From Gemmataceae bacterium (lineage in GTDB: Bacteria > Planctomycetota > Planctomycetia > Gemmatales > Gemmataceae), in assembly GCA_901538445.1 (NCBI GenBank), contig LR594584.1, forward strand, positions 2,159,738-2,223,737: DNA of 64,000 bases, written 5' to 3'. The position numbers were made by a program, and so were the translations under genes. The first letter of the stretch is position 1; every line of letters starts with the position of its first letter. Shown here piece by piece: positions 35,016-44,533 of the stretch. The notes under the pieces were generated by a model. It made no database searches. It was not told the origin of the DNA and saw only the letters and a list, made by a program, of their open reading frames with translations.

Positions 35016-35984
35016 TCACCAGCGGGCGCGTTCGACCTTCCCGGCCTTCTCCTTGTCGGTGCCGCTCTTGCCGGGGAGCACGCCGACGATCTCGCGGCTC
35101 AGCAGCCAGCCCCAGAACAGGTCAACGACCAGCAGGAAGAGGGCCATGAGCAGGGTCGTCGTGAGAACAACGACGGTGTCCTGGGCGAGGCGCTTCTTGG
35201 TGGACCACGAGACCTTGTTCATCTCCGCCTCGGTGGCGATGAGGAACTCGGCGAACGTGGGGACGTTGACCGCCCGCCAGGCGAACCACAGGGTCAGGAC
35301 CAGGAGGATCACCGGGACCGCGTACTGCGCGTCCGGGATCAGGGTGACCGCGCTCGGGTTCTCGAACGGCAGTGCCACGACCCAGTCGTTCGGGAGGACG
35401 TTCTGGGACGCCAGGGAGTAGATGCCGGTGCCGCCGAGGATCAGGAACCCGAGGATCGTGAGCCGGCGGGCGCGGGAGCCGAGCGACTTCTTGTAGCCGG
35501 CGGTGCTGAACCACCCCTGCTCTTCGAGGGCGACCATCCACCCGGTGCCGGTCGCGCCGGTGAGCACTTTGCCGGCTACGACGACCAGGAACAGCGCGAC
35601 CGCGGTGCCGACGGCCAGGCCGATTCCGCTCTCGAACGACGTGGCAAGTGCCCGCCAGACGAAGAAGATCGCCGCCGCGGTCACCAGCACGAGGAAGGTG
35701 CCGCCGCGGACGCCCTTGACCGGGGCCGCCCCGAGGAGGATGCGGCCGAACCACAGCATCGCCCCGACGACCGCGAGTTGCACGACCACGCGGGCCAGCA
35801 CCTCGACGAACCCGACCCCGGCAAGGGCCGGCGCGACCGCCTCGGCCCACACGGACGGGACCACGTAGAACGCGACCGCGATCGCGGCCGCCACGTAGGC
35901 CGCGCCGAGGAGGCTGGCGATCGGGAGCCCCAGGGATGGGGTCGGCGTTTGGGGTTGGGAACCGGGTTCAACGGCGGTGGCCAT
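35016..35984 (-). CDS. secE: Preprotein translocase subunit SecE with multi-pass N-terminal extension
   Basis: 322 aa; ordinary SecE is 60-130 aa. The SecE part is C-terminal: the amphipathic helix EFLIATEAEMNKVSWSTKKRL (about 246-265), then a single transmembrane helix (about 270-295). Before it are roughly six additional hydrophobic segments (about 20-42, 60-82, 97-112, 122-140, 175-192, 222-240). The gene order trnW-secE-nusG supports the call. SecE clamps SecY in the inner-membrane translocon. The role of the extra helices is unknown. AAGGA and GGAG precede the start. Confidence 0.93.
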   Translation of the reverse strand: MATAVEPGSQPQTPTPSLGLPIASLLGAAYVAAAIAVAFYVVPSVWAEAVAPALAGVGFVEVLARVVVQLAVVGAMLWFGRILLGAAPVKGVRGGTFLVLVTAAAIFFVWRALATSFESGIGLAVGTAVALFLVVVAGKVLTGATGTGWMVALEEQGWFSTAGYKKSLGSRARRLTILGFLILGGTGIYSLASQNVLPNDWVVALPFENPSAVTLIPDAQYAVPVILLVLTLWFAWRAVNVPTFAEFLIATEAEMNKVSWSTKKRLAQDTVVVLTTTLLMALFLLVVDLFWGWLLSREIVGVLPGKSGTDKEKAGKVERARW

Positions 35985-36163
35985 GCTCCGTCCTTCCTGA
36001 CAGCGTCGTGCCCGCGTCGAGTCCGTCTGGTGCGAAGCCCACGGATGCGGATCCGTGGGCTTCGAGGTCCGTGGGGCCGGGCGATCCGGCCGTGTCTCAA
36101 CGTCTTAGCGTCACAGTTCCGGGAGCGGGTCGGGCGGCGGCCGCACCCGGAACCCCGGATCAG

Positions 36164-36236
36164 CAGGAGCGGAGGGACTCGAACCCCCGACCGGTGGTTT
36201 TGGAAACCACTGCTCTACCAATTGAGCTACGCTCCT
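36164..36236 (-). tRNA. tRNA-Trp (CCA anticodon)
   Basis: The cloverleaf on the minus strand starts AGGAGCGTAGCTCAATTGG and has the anticodon loop TTCCAAA between GTGGT/ACCAC stems. The T-arm contains GGTTCGAGTCC. The discriminator is G, as expected for Trp. The 3' CCA is not encoded. It lies between tuf and secE, as in many bacteria. Confidence 0.96.
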
Positions 36237-36379
36237 GTGCCGTCGGAGTGGTCAGTTGCCAGTGTATAGTGGGCAGTTAACCACCGAGTAAACCGGACAC
36301 CGGGGCGGGCGATGCTCGCCCCGGCTCGGGATTTTACTGCCCACTGTCCGCTTCTCACTGCCCACTCACCCGACCCGAA

Positions 36380-37705
<1,326 letters not shown>

Positions 37706-37853
37706 CGCTCCTCGCTCCTGTTGAAATGTTAAAGGGGTTGGTGAGGGGTGGGCCAGCGGGCCGGCCGCCGCGGGGCGGGGGGCAGACCGCGTTCACCACT
37801 CACCGCCGCCCTCTCACCGTTCGCCGTTGCCTGGGGTTCCCGAACCGGCCGAG

Positions 37854-37926
37854 AGCTGCTGATGGGATTCGAACCCATGACCTCCTCCTTACCAAGGAGG
37901 TGCTCTACCAACTGAGCTACAGCAGC
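37854..37926 (-). tRNA. tRNA-Thr (GGT anticodon)
   Basis: The minus strand reads GCTGCTGTAGCTCAGTTGG, with anticodon loop TTGGTAA in a CCTCC/GGAGG stem and T-arm GGTTCGAATCC. The acceptor GCTGCTG pairs fully with CAGCAGC. It is the tRNA gene nearest to tuf, matching thrT next to tufB in E. coli. Confidence 0.96.
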
Positions 37927-37997
37927 GTTGTGCGGCACCGCCCCGGGTTCCGGCCCCGGGAAGAGCAGTGATACGAAGGGCGACCGGCCGTGGCCAG

Positions 37998-38069
37998 AGC
38001 GGGCGATGGGATTTGAACCCACGACATCTTGCTTGGAAGGCAAGAGCTCTACCGCTGAGCTACACCCGC
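37998..38069 (-). tRNA. tRNA-Gly (TCC anticodon)
   Basis: The minus strand reads GCGGGTGTAGCTCAGCGG, with anticodon loop CTTCCAA in a CTTGC/GCAAG stem and T-arm GGTTCAAATCC. The discriminator is T, usual for Gly. It occupies the glyT position of the conserved cluster. Confidence 0.96.
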
Positions 38070-38077
38070 ACGGTTCG

Positions 38078-38168
38078 AAACGCGGAGTGTGGAGTCCGGA
38101 ACGCGGAATCAAGACAACGAGGTCCGACTTGTCTTCATTCCAAATTCCGCATTCCGCGTTCCGCATTT
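38078..38168. repeat. Inverted repeat of CGGAATTCCGCATTCCGCG type (copy 2)
   Basis: Complementary runs of GCGGAGT/GGAACGCGGAAT and ATTCCGCATTCCGCG flank a short centre. The element lies in the transcribed spacer between tRNA-Tyr and tRNA-Gly. If the tRNA cluster is one transcript, this hairpin is part of the precursor. Confidence 0.75.
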
Positions 38169-38173
38169 CCAAG

Positions 38174-38256
38174 TGGGTAGGGAGGGATTCGAACCCCCGA
38201 ACTCCGAAGAGGGCAGATTTACAGTCTGCTGCGATTGACCACTCCGCCACCTACCC
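38174..38256 (-). tRNA. tRNA-Tyr (GTA anticodon)
   Basis: The minus strand starts GGGTAGGTGGCGGAGTGG. It has anticodon loop CTGTAAA in a GCAGA/TCTGC stem, a long class II variable arm, and T-arm GGTTCGAATCC. The discriminator is A. Position matches tyrU. Confidence 0.96.
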
Positions 38257-38404
38257 GCAATCTCTGTCCGTCAGCTCGTGCGTGGCCCGTCCTGTCCCCG
38301 GCGCGCCGCCTCCTGTTCGCGTCCCGCTCGTGCCCCGTCTGTTGTCCCGCCCCGTGAGTGTCGCGGGGCACCGTGTGTTGTACCACCCGAGCCGGCGTTC
38401 GGAA

Positions 38405-38476
38405 AGCTCGCGGAGGGATTTGAACCCACGACCTGCGGTTTACAAAACCGCTGCTCTACCCCTGAGCTACACGAGC
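38405..38476 (-). tRNA. tRNA-Thr (TGT anticodon)
   Basis: The minus strand reads GCTCGTGTAGCTCAGGGG, with anticodon loop TTTGTAA in a GCGGT/ACCGC stem and T-arm GGTTCAAATCC. It is the first tRNA of the leftward cluster, matching thrU. The cluster promoter should lie in 38477-38634. Confidence 0.96.
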
Positions 38477-38634
38477 GGGACAGCGACCGAGCAAGGAACT
38501 TAAGTTAGGGGCGGGGCCGCGTCCCTTCAAGCCGAATTTCCGGCACAAGCCGCCCGGCCCGTTTGTCGCGATCGTGGATCAGGACAGCCTGGGTTGGGGC
38601 GAGGTTCGCCCCCGGTTCCGCCGCGCCGGCGCGC

Positions 38635-39543
38635 TCACGCCCCCGCCAGTTCCACCGCCACCTCCCCGGCCAGCGTCGCGTTCGCGACGACGAGCGCCCG
38701 GTTCGCCGCGAGCGTGCGGCCGCCGCTCAGCTCCGCGAGGCGCTTCAGCAGAAACGGCGTGACTCGCGGGCCGCTGACGCGGGCCTCCTGCGCGTCCTGC
38801 TCGGCCTCGCACAACCACTCGTGGAACTCGGCCGCGGGGATCGCCGCGGCGTCCGGGCACGGCCGCGCCAGCACCGCCCCGCCCCCGCCCATGCGGACGT
38901 GGGCCGCGAACGCCGCCGCCGCCTCGGCGGGCGACTCGACGCGCGCTGGCACCGGGAGCTTCGCGGCCGCGACGTAGAACGCCGGGAACTCGTCGGTCCG
39001 GTAGCCGAGCACGGGGACGCCGAGCGTCTCCAGGATTTCGAGCGTCCGCGGCAGGTCGAGGATGCTCTTTGCCCCGGCGCACACGACCAGCACCGGGGTC
39101 CGCGACAGTTCCGTCAGGTCGGCGGAGATGTCGAACATCTCCTCCTCGCGGTGCGCGCCGCCGATGCCGCCGGTCGCGAACACCCGCACCCCGGCCGCGT
39201 GCGCCAGCGCCATCGTGGCCGACACGGTCGTCGCCGCGAGCCGCTTCAGCCCGACGGCCGCGCCGAGGTCGCGGCGGCTCGCCTTCAGCACCCCCTTCGC
39301 CTGCGCGAGTTCGGCCACCTGAGCGTCGGTAAGCCCAACGGTCGGGGCGCCGTGCCACACGGCGACGGTCGCGGGGACGGCCCCGGCGGCGCGCACGTCG
39401 GCCTCGGCCTCGCGGGCGACTTCGAGGTTCGTCGGCCACGGGAGCCCGTGCGCCACGAGCGTCGATTCGAGCGCGACCACGGGCCGGCCGGCGACGAGTG
39501 ACGCACGAACTTCAGGAGAAACGGTCAGCCACGGCTCGATCAT
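38635..39543 (-). CDS. psuG: Pseudouridine-5'-phosphate glycosidase
   Basis: 302 aa from the ATG at 39543. The long frame to 40281 is a shadow of the divergent gene. Family sequence includes RPVVALESTLVAHGLPWPTNLEVA, the conserved VPATVAVWHGAPTVGLT, KASRRDLGAA with the catalytic Lys, TVSATMALAHAAGVRVFATGGIGG and VVCAGAKSILDLPRTLEILETLGVPVLGY. It reversibly splits pseudouridine 5'-phosphate into uracil and ribose 5-phosphate. A PsuK kinase is not adjacent. Confidence 0.96.
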   Translation of the reverse strand: MIEPWLTVSPEVRASLVAGRPVVALESTLVAHGLPWPTNLEVAREAEADVRAAGAVPATVAVWHGAPTVGLTDAQVAELAQAKGVLKASRRDLGAAVGLKRLAATTVSATMALAHAAGVRVFATGGIGGAHREEEMFDISADLTELSRTPVLVVCAGAKSILDLPRTLEILETLGVPVLGYRTDEFPAFYVAAAKLPVPARVESPAEAAAAFAAHVRMGGGGAVLARPCPDAAAIPAAEFHEWLCEAEQDAQEARVSGPRVTPFLLKRLAELSGGRTLAANRALVVANATLAGEVAVELAGA

Positions 39544-39592
39544 CGCGTTCTCACAATGCGCGTCCTCGACGCCCCCGACGCCCACCGTCATA

Positions 39593-41137
39593 ATGCCTGT
39601 TATGGGCACGAGTGACGAGGGCGCTTCCACACCGACCGGCACGAGCGAGCCCCCGCGCGGGGTTCCGACCCGCGACGACGTGCTGCGGTGGGTCGCGGCG
39701 GCGGCCGGCGAGCCGTGGTTCCCGTCCCGCCACGCGGCCGAAGCGGGCACCGACCGCGCCGCCCTCGACGAGCCGCTTGGGCAGCTCCGCCGGGCCGACC
39801 TCGTCCGCGTCGCGTCGTGGGTCCGCGGGGCGGGCCAGGGGTACGTGCTGACGCCCGCGGGGACGGCGTACCTCGATGGCCCCCCGGCCGAGCCGGCACC
39901 GGCGGCCGTTGACGCGCCGACCGAGGAGCCGCTCGCGGTCGAGCGGCAGGCGGCCCGGCGGTTCGGGCTGAACCTGCGGACGCCGCTCGTCGTGCCGACC
40001 CTCCTGGTGGCGAACGTGTGCTGGTTCCTCGTCGGGGCCGCGGCGGCGGCCGCCAACGACCTCCCGATCCGCCCGTACCTCATTGAAGGCCAGCCGGCAC
40101 CGCTGCTGCACCGCGTCGGGGCCGTCACCGGAGGCGACCTGCTCGCGGGCGAATGGTGGCGGCTGATCGGCAACTGCTTCGTCCACTTCGGGCTGCTGCA
40201 CCTCCTGGCGAACCTGTTCGCGCTCGGAATGATGGGGCCGCTCGCCGAACTCCTGTGGGGCCGGTGGCGGCTGCTGGTCATCTACGCGGTGTCCGGGCTG
40301 GCCGGCAGTTGCCTCGCGGTCGCGCACCAGCCCGAGGCGCTGCTGGCCGGGGCGTCCGGGGCGATCTGGGGCGTCCTGGCGTCGCTGCTGGCGTGGCTCA
40401 TGCTGTTCCGGTCCGAGTTGCCGCCGAGCGTCGCGGCCGAGTGGGCGCGGCGGCTGTGGCTCGCGTTCCTGCTGAACACCGGGGTGAGCTTCCTCCCCGG
40501 GGTGAGCTGGGAGGCGCACCTGGGCGGCGGGGTGGCGGGGTTCGTGGCGTCGGGGCTGCTCAACGCACTGCGGTTCGCGAACGGCCCGCGCCGGGCGCTG
40601 GCGCTCGCGCTGCTGGTCGCGCTCCCGCTGGCGTGCTGCGGCGGGGTGGTGCTGGCGACGCGACACTCCGAGGCGTGGGGGGCGGCGCGCGAGCGGCACG
40701 CGGTGCGGGTGCTGCGGGAGCAGCTCGCCGCAGTCGCGCCCGCAGAAGATGCGTACAACCGCGAGGTGGTCCCGCGGTTGAACCGGCTCGCGCCGGAAGT
40801 GGGCCGCCCGGTCCAGGTCCGCGCCTGGGTGCAGTGCTTCCAGCCGAAGGCGGCCCGGAACCCGGCGGCCGCGGAGGAGATTCGCGAGGCCCTGGGGGGC
40901 CTGAAGGCGACGGCCGACGAGGCGGTCGCGTTGCTCGCCGGGCCGGCGGTCGGGTTCGAGCCGCTCGACGCGGCCCGCGGGCGGGCGAGGGAGTTCGCCG
41001 CGGCGCGGTCCCGCGAGTGCGGCCTGTACCTCGCGCTGCTCGACGCGCCGACGCCCCCCGACGAAGCCGCGGCGGCCGCCGTGGGCGACGCCCGCCGCGC
41101 CAGCGAGGCCGCGTGGGACCGCGTCCGCAAGAAGTGA
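39593..41137 (+). CDS. Rhomboid-family intramembrane serine protease with extra soluble ends
   Basis: 514 aa (alternative ATG at 39602). A winged-helix-like segment (about 25-95) comes first. The rhomboid core then covers about 130-335: WWRLIGNCFVHFGLLHLLANLFAL with the conserved HxxxN, AGASGAIWGVLAS carrying the catalytic Ser of GxSG, and WEAHLGGGVAGFVAS carrying the catalytic His. One further transmembrane helix (ALALALLVALPLACCGG) and a ~150-residue alpha-helical C-terminal domain follow. It cleaves transmembrane substrates within the membrane. The N- and C-terminal parts are unusual for the family and could choose substrates. It starts 50 bases from psuG, divergently. Confidence 0.9.
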   Translation: MPVMGTSDEGASTPTGTSEPPRGVPTRDDVLRWVAAAAGEPWFPSRHAAEAGTDRAALDEPLGQLRRADLVRVASWVRGAGQGYVLTPAGTAYLDGPPAEPAPAAVDAPTEEPLAVERQAARRFGLNLRTPLVVPTLLVANVCWFLVGAAAAAANDLPIRPYLIEGQPAPLLHRVGAVTGGDLLAGEWWRLIGNCFVHFGLLHLLANLFALGMMGPLAELLWGRWRLLVIYAVSGLAGSCLAVAHQPEALLAGASGAIWGVLASLLAWLMLFRSELPPSVAAEWARRLWLAFLLNTGVSFLPGVSWEAHLGGGVAGFVASGLLNALRFANGPRRALALALLVALPLACCGGVVLATRHSEAWGAARERHAVRVLREQLAAVAPAEDAYNREVVPRLNRLAPEVGRPVQVRAWVQCFQPKAARNPAAAEEIREALGGLKATADEAVALLAGPAVGFEPLDAARGRAREFAAARSRECGLYLALLDAPTPPDEAAAAAVGDARRASEAAWDRVRKK

Positions 41138-41245
41138 GCCCGCGGCCCCACGCGGCGCGAAACTTGCGAATCCGCACCCCGGTCCATAACATTGGCCTGA
41201 TCCGATACCGTCGCCGACCTCCCCGGCGCGCTGTGAGAGCCGGCA

Positions 41246-42214
41246 GTGATTTCCTTCCGCCGCTTCCGTAACACCGACCCCCCGGCGCTGGCCGAAGTCT
41301 GGAACGAGTCACACCCGTCCCGCAGTGCGTACCCGATCCGCACCTCCGCCCTCCTCGACCGCTGGGTGTTCTCCAAGCCGTACTTCGACCCCGACGGGCT
41401 GATCGTTGCGACGGACGACGCCGACGGCAGGGTGCTCGGGTACGCGCTGGCCGGGTTCGGCCCGAACGAAGCGCTCTCGGCCCTCGACTACACCAACGGC
41501 GTGATCTGTTCCGTCGCGGTCCGGCCCACGGTCCGGCGGCAGGCGATCGCCCGCGACCTCGTCCAGAAGGTGGAGGAGTACCTCACGGCACGCGGCGCGA
41601 CGACCCTGCGGGCCGGCCCGCGGTGGCCCCACTGCCCGTTCGGGTTCGGCCTGTACGGGGGCACCAACTGCCCGGGGTTCCTCGCGTCCGACCCCGGGGC
41701 CGACCCGTTCTTCAAGTCCCTCGGGTACGCGCCGGCCGACACCACGCTCGTGTTCCACAAGAAGCTCGAAGCGCCGATCGCGATCGCCGACGGCCGGTTC
41801 GGGATGCTGCGGAAGAAGTACGAGACGCAAGTACTGCGGGCCGCCAGCGTGCCGACGTGGTGGCACGAGTGCGTGTGGGGCATGCTGGAGCCGGTGGAGT
41901 TCCGGATGGTGGACAAGCAGGCGAACAACGCCCCGGCGGCCCGCGCGGTGGTGTGGGAGTTGGAGGGCTACGGGTGGCGGTGGGGGTTCCCGTCGGCGGG
42001 CATCCTCGACATCCAGGTGCGCCCGGACCTCCGCCGCCAGGGGCTCGCGAAGCTGATGCTGGCCCAGGTGCTGCGGTTCCTCCAGGACCAGTTCTTCGGC
42101 ATCTGCGAGGTCCACGCCCCGGCCGAGCGCCCGGAACTCGTGGGCCTGTGCAAGTCGGCCACGCTCGAACAAGTTGACGTCGGCACGACGTACCTCAAGC
42201 GCGTCCCGCGCTAG
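41246..42214 (+). CDS. Tandem GNAT N-acetyltransferase-like protein
   Basis: 322 aa from a GTG at 41246. Two GNAT domains appear to be fused. The first has VICSVAVRPTVRRQAIARDLVQKVEEYL (acetyl-CoA loop of Q/RxxGxA type with Ala in place of Gly) and the second has LDIQVRPDLRRQGLAKLMLAQVLRFL (RRQGLA, intact loop). The double layout resembles mycothiol synthase-type proteins, but the substrate cannot be inferred. It has no signal peptide and is cytoplasmic. The gene stands alone between the rhomboid gene and the hydrolase. Confidence 0.86.
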   Translation: MISFRRFRNTDPPALAEVWNESHPSRSAYPIRTSALLDRWVFSKPYFDPDGLIVATDDADGRVLGYALAGFGPNEALSALDYTNGVICSVAVRPTVRRQAIARDLVQKVEEYLTARGATTLRAGPRWPHCPFGFGLYGGTNCPGFLASDPGADPFFKSLGYAPADTTLVFHKKLEAPIAIADGRFGMLRKKYETQVLRAASVPTWWHECVWGMLEPVEFRMVDKQANNAPAARAVVWELEGYGWRWGFPSAGILDIQVRPDLRRQGLAKLMLAQVLRFLQDQFFGICEVHAPAERPELVGLCKSATLEQVDVGTTYLKRVPR

Positions 42215-42410
42215 AAGCACCCGAGAAGCCCCGGGGTTCGCACCCCCTGCTCGCGGCCGCTCCTTCGGGACTCACGTCTCGCAACCTACCACCCCGCCCG
42301 AGTCCCCGAAGGCGCGGCCGTGCGCCGCATCCCGCGGCCGCGGTTGGCCGCGAGGGGCGCGGACTCATTCAATACTCCGGGTTCCACCACCACCCCGGAG
42401 CCCGCCGCAC

Positions 42411-43280
42411 ATGCGCCTCGCGACCATCCTCACCCCGCACGGCCCCCGGGCCGCTGTTGCCACCGCCGACGGGTACGTCGACCTGCACGCCACCGACCCC
42501 GGCCTGCCCACGTGCGTGAAGAACCTCATCGCCGCCAGCCCCGGCATCCGCAAGATTGCGGCCGAGGCCGCCGCGAGCCCACACGCGGTGAAGTACGCGG
42601 CCAACGCGGTGAAGCTGCTCCCGCCGATCCCGCACCCGTCGAAGATCCTGTGCATCGGGCTGAACTACCGCGACCACGCGATCGAGGGGAACCGGCCGAT
42701 CCCGCCGGAGCCGGTGCTGTTCGGCAAGTTTCCGAACACGCTCATCGCCCACGGCGACCCGATCGTGCTCCCGAAGGTGTCCGAGAAGGTGGACTACGAG
42801 GCCGAGCTGGTGATCGTGATCGGCAAGAAGGGCCGGCACATCCCGAACGACAAGTCGGCGTTCGACTACGTCGGCGGGTACACGGTCGGGCACGACGTGA
42901 GCGGCCGCGACTGGCAGTTCCGCGGCGAGGAGAAGCAGTGGATCATCGGCAAGACGTTCGACACGTTCGCGCCGACCGGCCCGGTGCTGGTGACCGCCGA
43001 CGAGATCCCGGACCCGCACAGCCTCCAGGTGCAGTTGCGGGTGAACGGCACGACGCTGCAGAACTCGAACACCAAGGAGTTCATCTTCGGCGTCCCGCAC
43101 CTGCTGTGGTTCCTGTCGCAGTGCATCACGCTGGAGCCGGGCGACCTGATCTTCACCGGCACCCCGCCGGGCGTGGGCATCGCCCGCAAGCCGCCGGTGC
43201 TGCTCAAGCCGGGCGACGTGTGCGAGGTCGAGATCGAGAAGATCGGCGTGCTGAAGAACCCGTGCGTCGCCGAGAGCTGA
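42411..43280 (+). CDS. Fumarylacetoacetate hydrolase (FAH) family protein
   Basis: 289 aa from the ATG at 42411 with CCGGAG upstream. The N-terminal cap is short. The FAH core starts at KILCIGLNYRDHAIE and has VDYEAELVIVIGKKG (metal-binding Glu residues), GYTVGHDVSGRDWQ, KTFDTFAPTGPVLV, FIFGVPHLLWFLSQCITLEPGDLIFTGTPPGVG. Members hydrolyse or decarboxylate beta-diketo acids in aromatic or sugar-acid breakdown, with a divalent metal. The exact substrate is unknown. The spacer 42215-42410 contains an imperfect inverted repeat around CGGCCGC..CCTTCGGG. Confidence 0.93.
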   Translation: MRLATILTPHGPRAAVATADGYVDLHATDPGLPTCVKNLIAASPGIRKIAAEAAASPHAVKYAANAVKLLPPIPHPSKILCIGLNYRDHAIEGNRPIPPEPVLFGKFPNTLIAHGDPIVLPKVSEKVDYEAELVIVIGKKGRHIPNDKSAFDYVGGYTVGHDVSGRDWQFRGEEKQWIIGKTFDTFAPTGPVLVTADEIPDPHSLQVQLRVNGTTLQNSNTKEFIFGVPHLLWFLSQCITLEPGDLIFTGTPPGVGIARKPPVLLKPGDVCEVEIEKIGVLKNPCVAES

Positions 43281-43309
43281 GCCGCGCTGTGCCTTGAGCA
43301 TTTCGTTCA

Positions 43310-43390
43310 CCCCGGCGAGCCGGGAGCGTGAGCGACCGGAGCCTTTTGCTTCACGTTTCTCCGGTCGCTCACGCTCCCGGCTCGCCGGGG
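43310..43390. repeat. Perfect 32-bp inverted repeat
   Basis: Arms 43310-43341 and 43359-43390 (core GCCGGGAGCGTGAGCGACCG) are exact complements around a 17-nt T-rich loop. It lies 30 bases past the FAH gene and just before the next start, so it can serve as a transcript boundary. Confidence 0.92.
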
Positions 43391-43425
43391 TGTTGGGATT
43401 CATTCCTCGCAATGAGGGTATCTCA

Positions 43426-43863
43426 ATGGCGGCACTTTCCGATGAAGTGCATGAGCGCATCCAAACCCTGTGTCAGCAAGGCGACGCTCTGGCCAGGAAG
43501 CGCCTGTACCCTGCTGCGCTGGAACAGTATTGGGCCGCGTGGGATCTGCTTCCAGAACCTCAAACGGAGTGGCAAGCTGCGACGTGGATTCTGGCCGCCG
43601 TCGGGGACGCCAACTTCCTGAGTGACGACTTCACCGCGGGGCGCGACAACCTTTCGCTGGCGATGCACTGCCCCGGCGCGATCGGCAACCCGTTCCTGCA
43701 CCTCCGCCTCGGCCAGTGTCAGTTCGAGCTGGGCAACCTGGACCGCGCAGCAGACGAGTTGGCTCGTGCGTACATGGGTGCAGGACCGGACATCTTCACC
43801 AGTGCGGACAAGTATTTCGCCTTCCTCAAGACGCGGCTGCAACCACCCCCGGGCGGGTGGTAG
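43426..43863 (+). CDS. Small TPR-like helical protein
   Basis: 145 aa from the ATG at 43426 with GAGGG upstream. The start at 43294 would translate the palindrome. Repeated helix pairs (GDALARKRLYPAALEQYWAAWDLLP and PFLHLRLGQCQFELGNLDRAADELARAYM) match the TPR pattern of small/large residues, about two to three repeats. A short Pro/Gly tail closes it. It has no signal peptide. It probably mediates protein contacts; partners are unknown. Confidence 0.82.
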   Translation: MAALSDEVHERIQTLCQQGDALARKRLYPAALEQYWAAWDLLPEPQTEWQAATWILAAVGDANFLSDDFTAGRDNLSLAMHCPGAIGNPFLHLRLGQCQFELGNLDRAADELARAYMGAGPDIFTSADKYFAFLKTRLQPPPGGW

Positions 43864-43920
43864 CGGTCGGGTCCCGGGCGGTGTAGGCTGGGGGCGTCGG
43901 ACCTTCACCACGGGTGCGGT

Positions 43921-44130
43921 ATGTCACTGCGGATCGAGATCGAGCGCGAGGACGACGGGCGGTGGGTGGCCGAGGTGCCGGAGGTGCCGGGCGCTCTCGC
44001 CTACGGCGCCACCCGCGACGAGGCGTCGGCGGCGGCCCGGGCGCTGGCGCTGCGGGTGCTCGCGGACCGCGTCGAGCACGGCGAGGACGTGCCGGCGGCC
44101 GTGGTCGAACTGTTCGCGGTGCCGGCGTGA
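43921..44130 (+). CDS. hicB: HicB-like antitoxin
   Basis: 69 aa. It has the partial RNase H-fold of HicB: LRIEIEREDDGRWVAEVPEVPG then GATRDEASAAARALALRVLA. The C-terminal DNA-binding domain seen in longer HicB proteins is absent. The last bases overlap the next gene (GTGA), so both products are made together. It would neutralise the HicA-like RNase. Order is antitoxin first, the reverse of the common hicAB order. Confidence 0.88.
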   Translation: MSLRIEIEREDDGRWVAEVPEVPGALAYGATRDEASAAARALALRVLADRVEHGEDVPAAVVELFAVPA

Positions 44131-44339
44131 GCCAGTGGCCGTCGGCGAAGGCCCGGCGGGTACTCGCGGCGCTGCTGCGGATCGGCTGGCAGGTCAAGCG
44201 GCAGACCGGGTCGCACCGGGTGTTGGTGCGCGCCGGGTGGGCCGACTACGTGTTCGCGTTCCACGACGAAGAAGAGATCGGGCCGCGGATGCTCGCCCGG
44301 ATCGCCAAGCACACCGGCCTGACCCCGGGCGACCTCTGA
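44127..44339 (+). CDS. hicA: HicA-like mRNA interferase toxin
   Basis: 70 aa from the GTG at 44127, overlapping the antitoxin stop. It has the dsRNA-binding-like HicA fold: KARRVLAALLRIGWQVKRQTGSHRVLVR with the catalytic His in GSHR, and a tail helix IGPRMLARIAKHTGLTPGDL. HicA proteins cleave mRNA and stop growth when the antitoxin is lost. It should form a type II pair with the preceding gene. Confidence 0.9.
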   Translation: MSQWPSAKARRVLAALLRIGWQVKRQTGSHRVLVRAGWADYVFAFHDEEEIGPRMLARIAKHTGLTPGDL

Positions 44340-44340
44340 T

Positions 44341-44477
44341 ACCAAGTCGGGTTGATGAATAGCTGTAGTCCACCGCCACCCGCCTGCTGACGCAGGCGGT
44401 TCGACGAGTGGTTGTCGAACCGCCTGCGTCAGCAGGCGGGTGGCTACCCCACGGCTACGCATAAGCCGGACTTGGTA
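44341..44477. repeat. Perfect 30-bp inverted repeat after hicBA
   Basis: Arms 44376-44405 and 44414-44443 are exact complements around 8 nt (core CCGCCTGCTGACGCAGGCGG, itself palindromic). Short outer arms ACCAAGTC/GACTTGGT lie near 44341-44348 and 44470-44477. Probably a mobile palindrome inserted next to the toxin-antitoxin unit. Confidence 0.9.
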
Positions 44478-44533
44478 TGACTGTTGTCGCGCCCCGGATC
44501 CCTGGCGGTCGCGGCCCACCGGCGTCGCCGCGG

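Noticed and set aside
38635-40281. Extended psuG frame
   Set aside because: The part beyond 39543 is antisense to the rhomboid gene and the PsuG family starts at the ATG at 39543.
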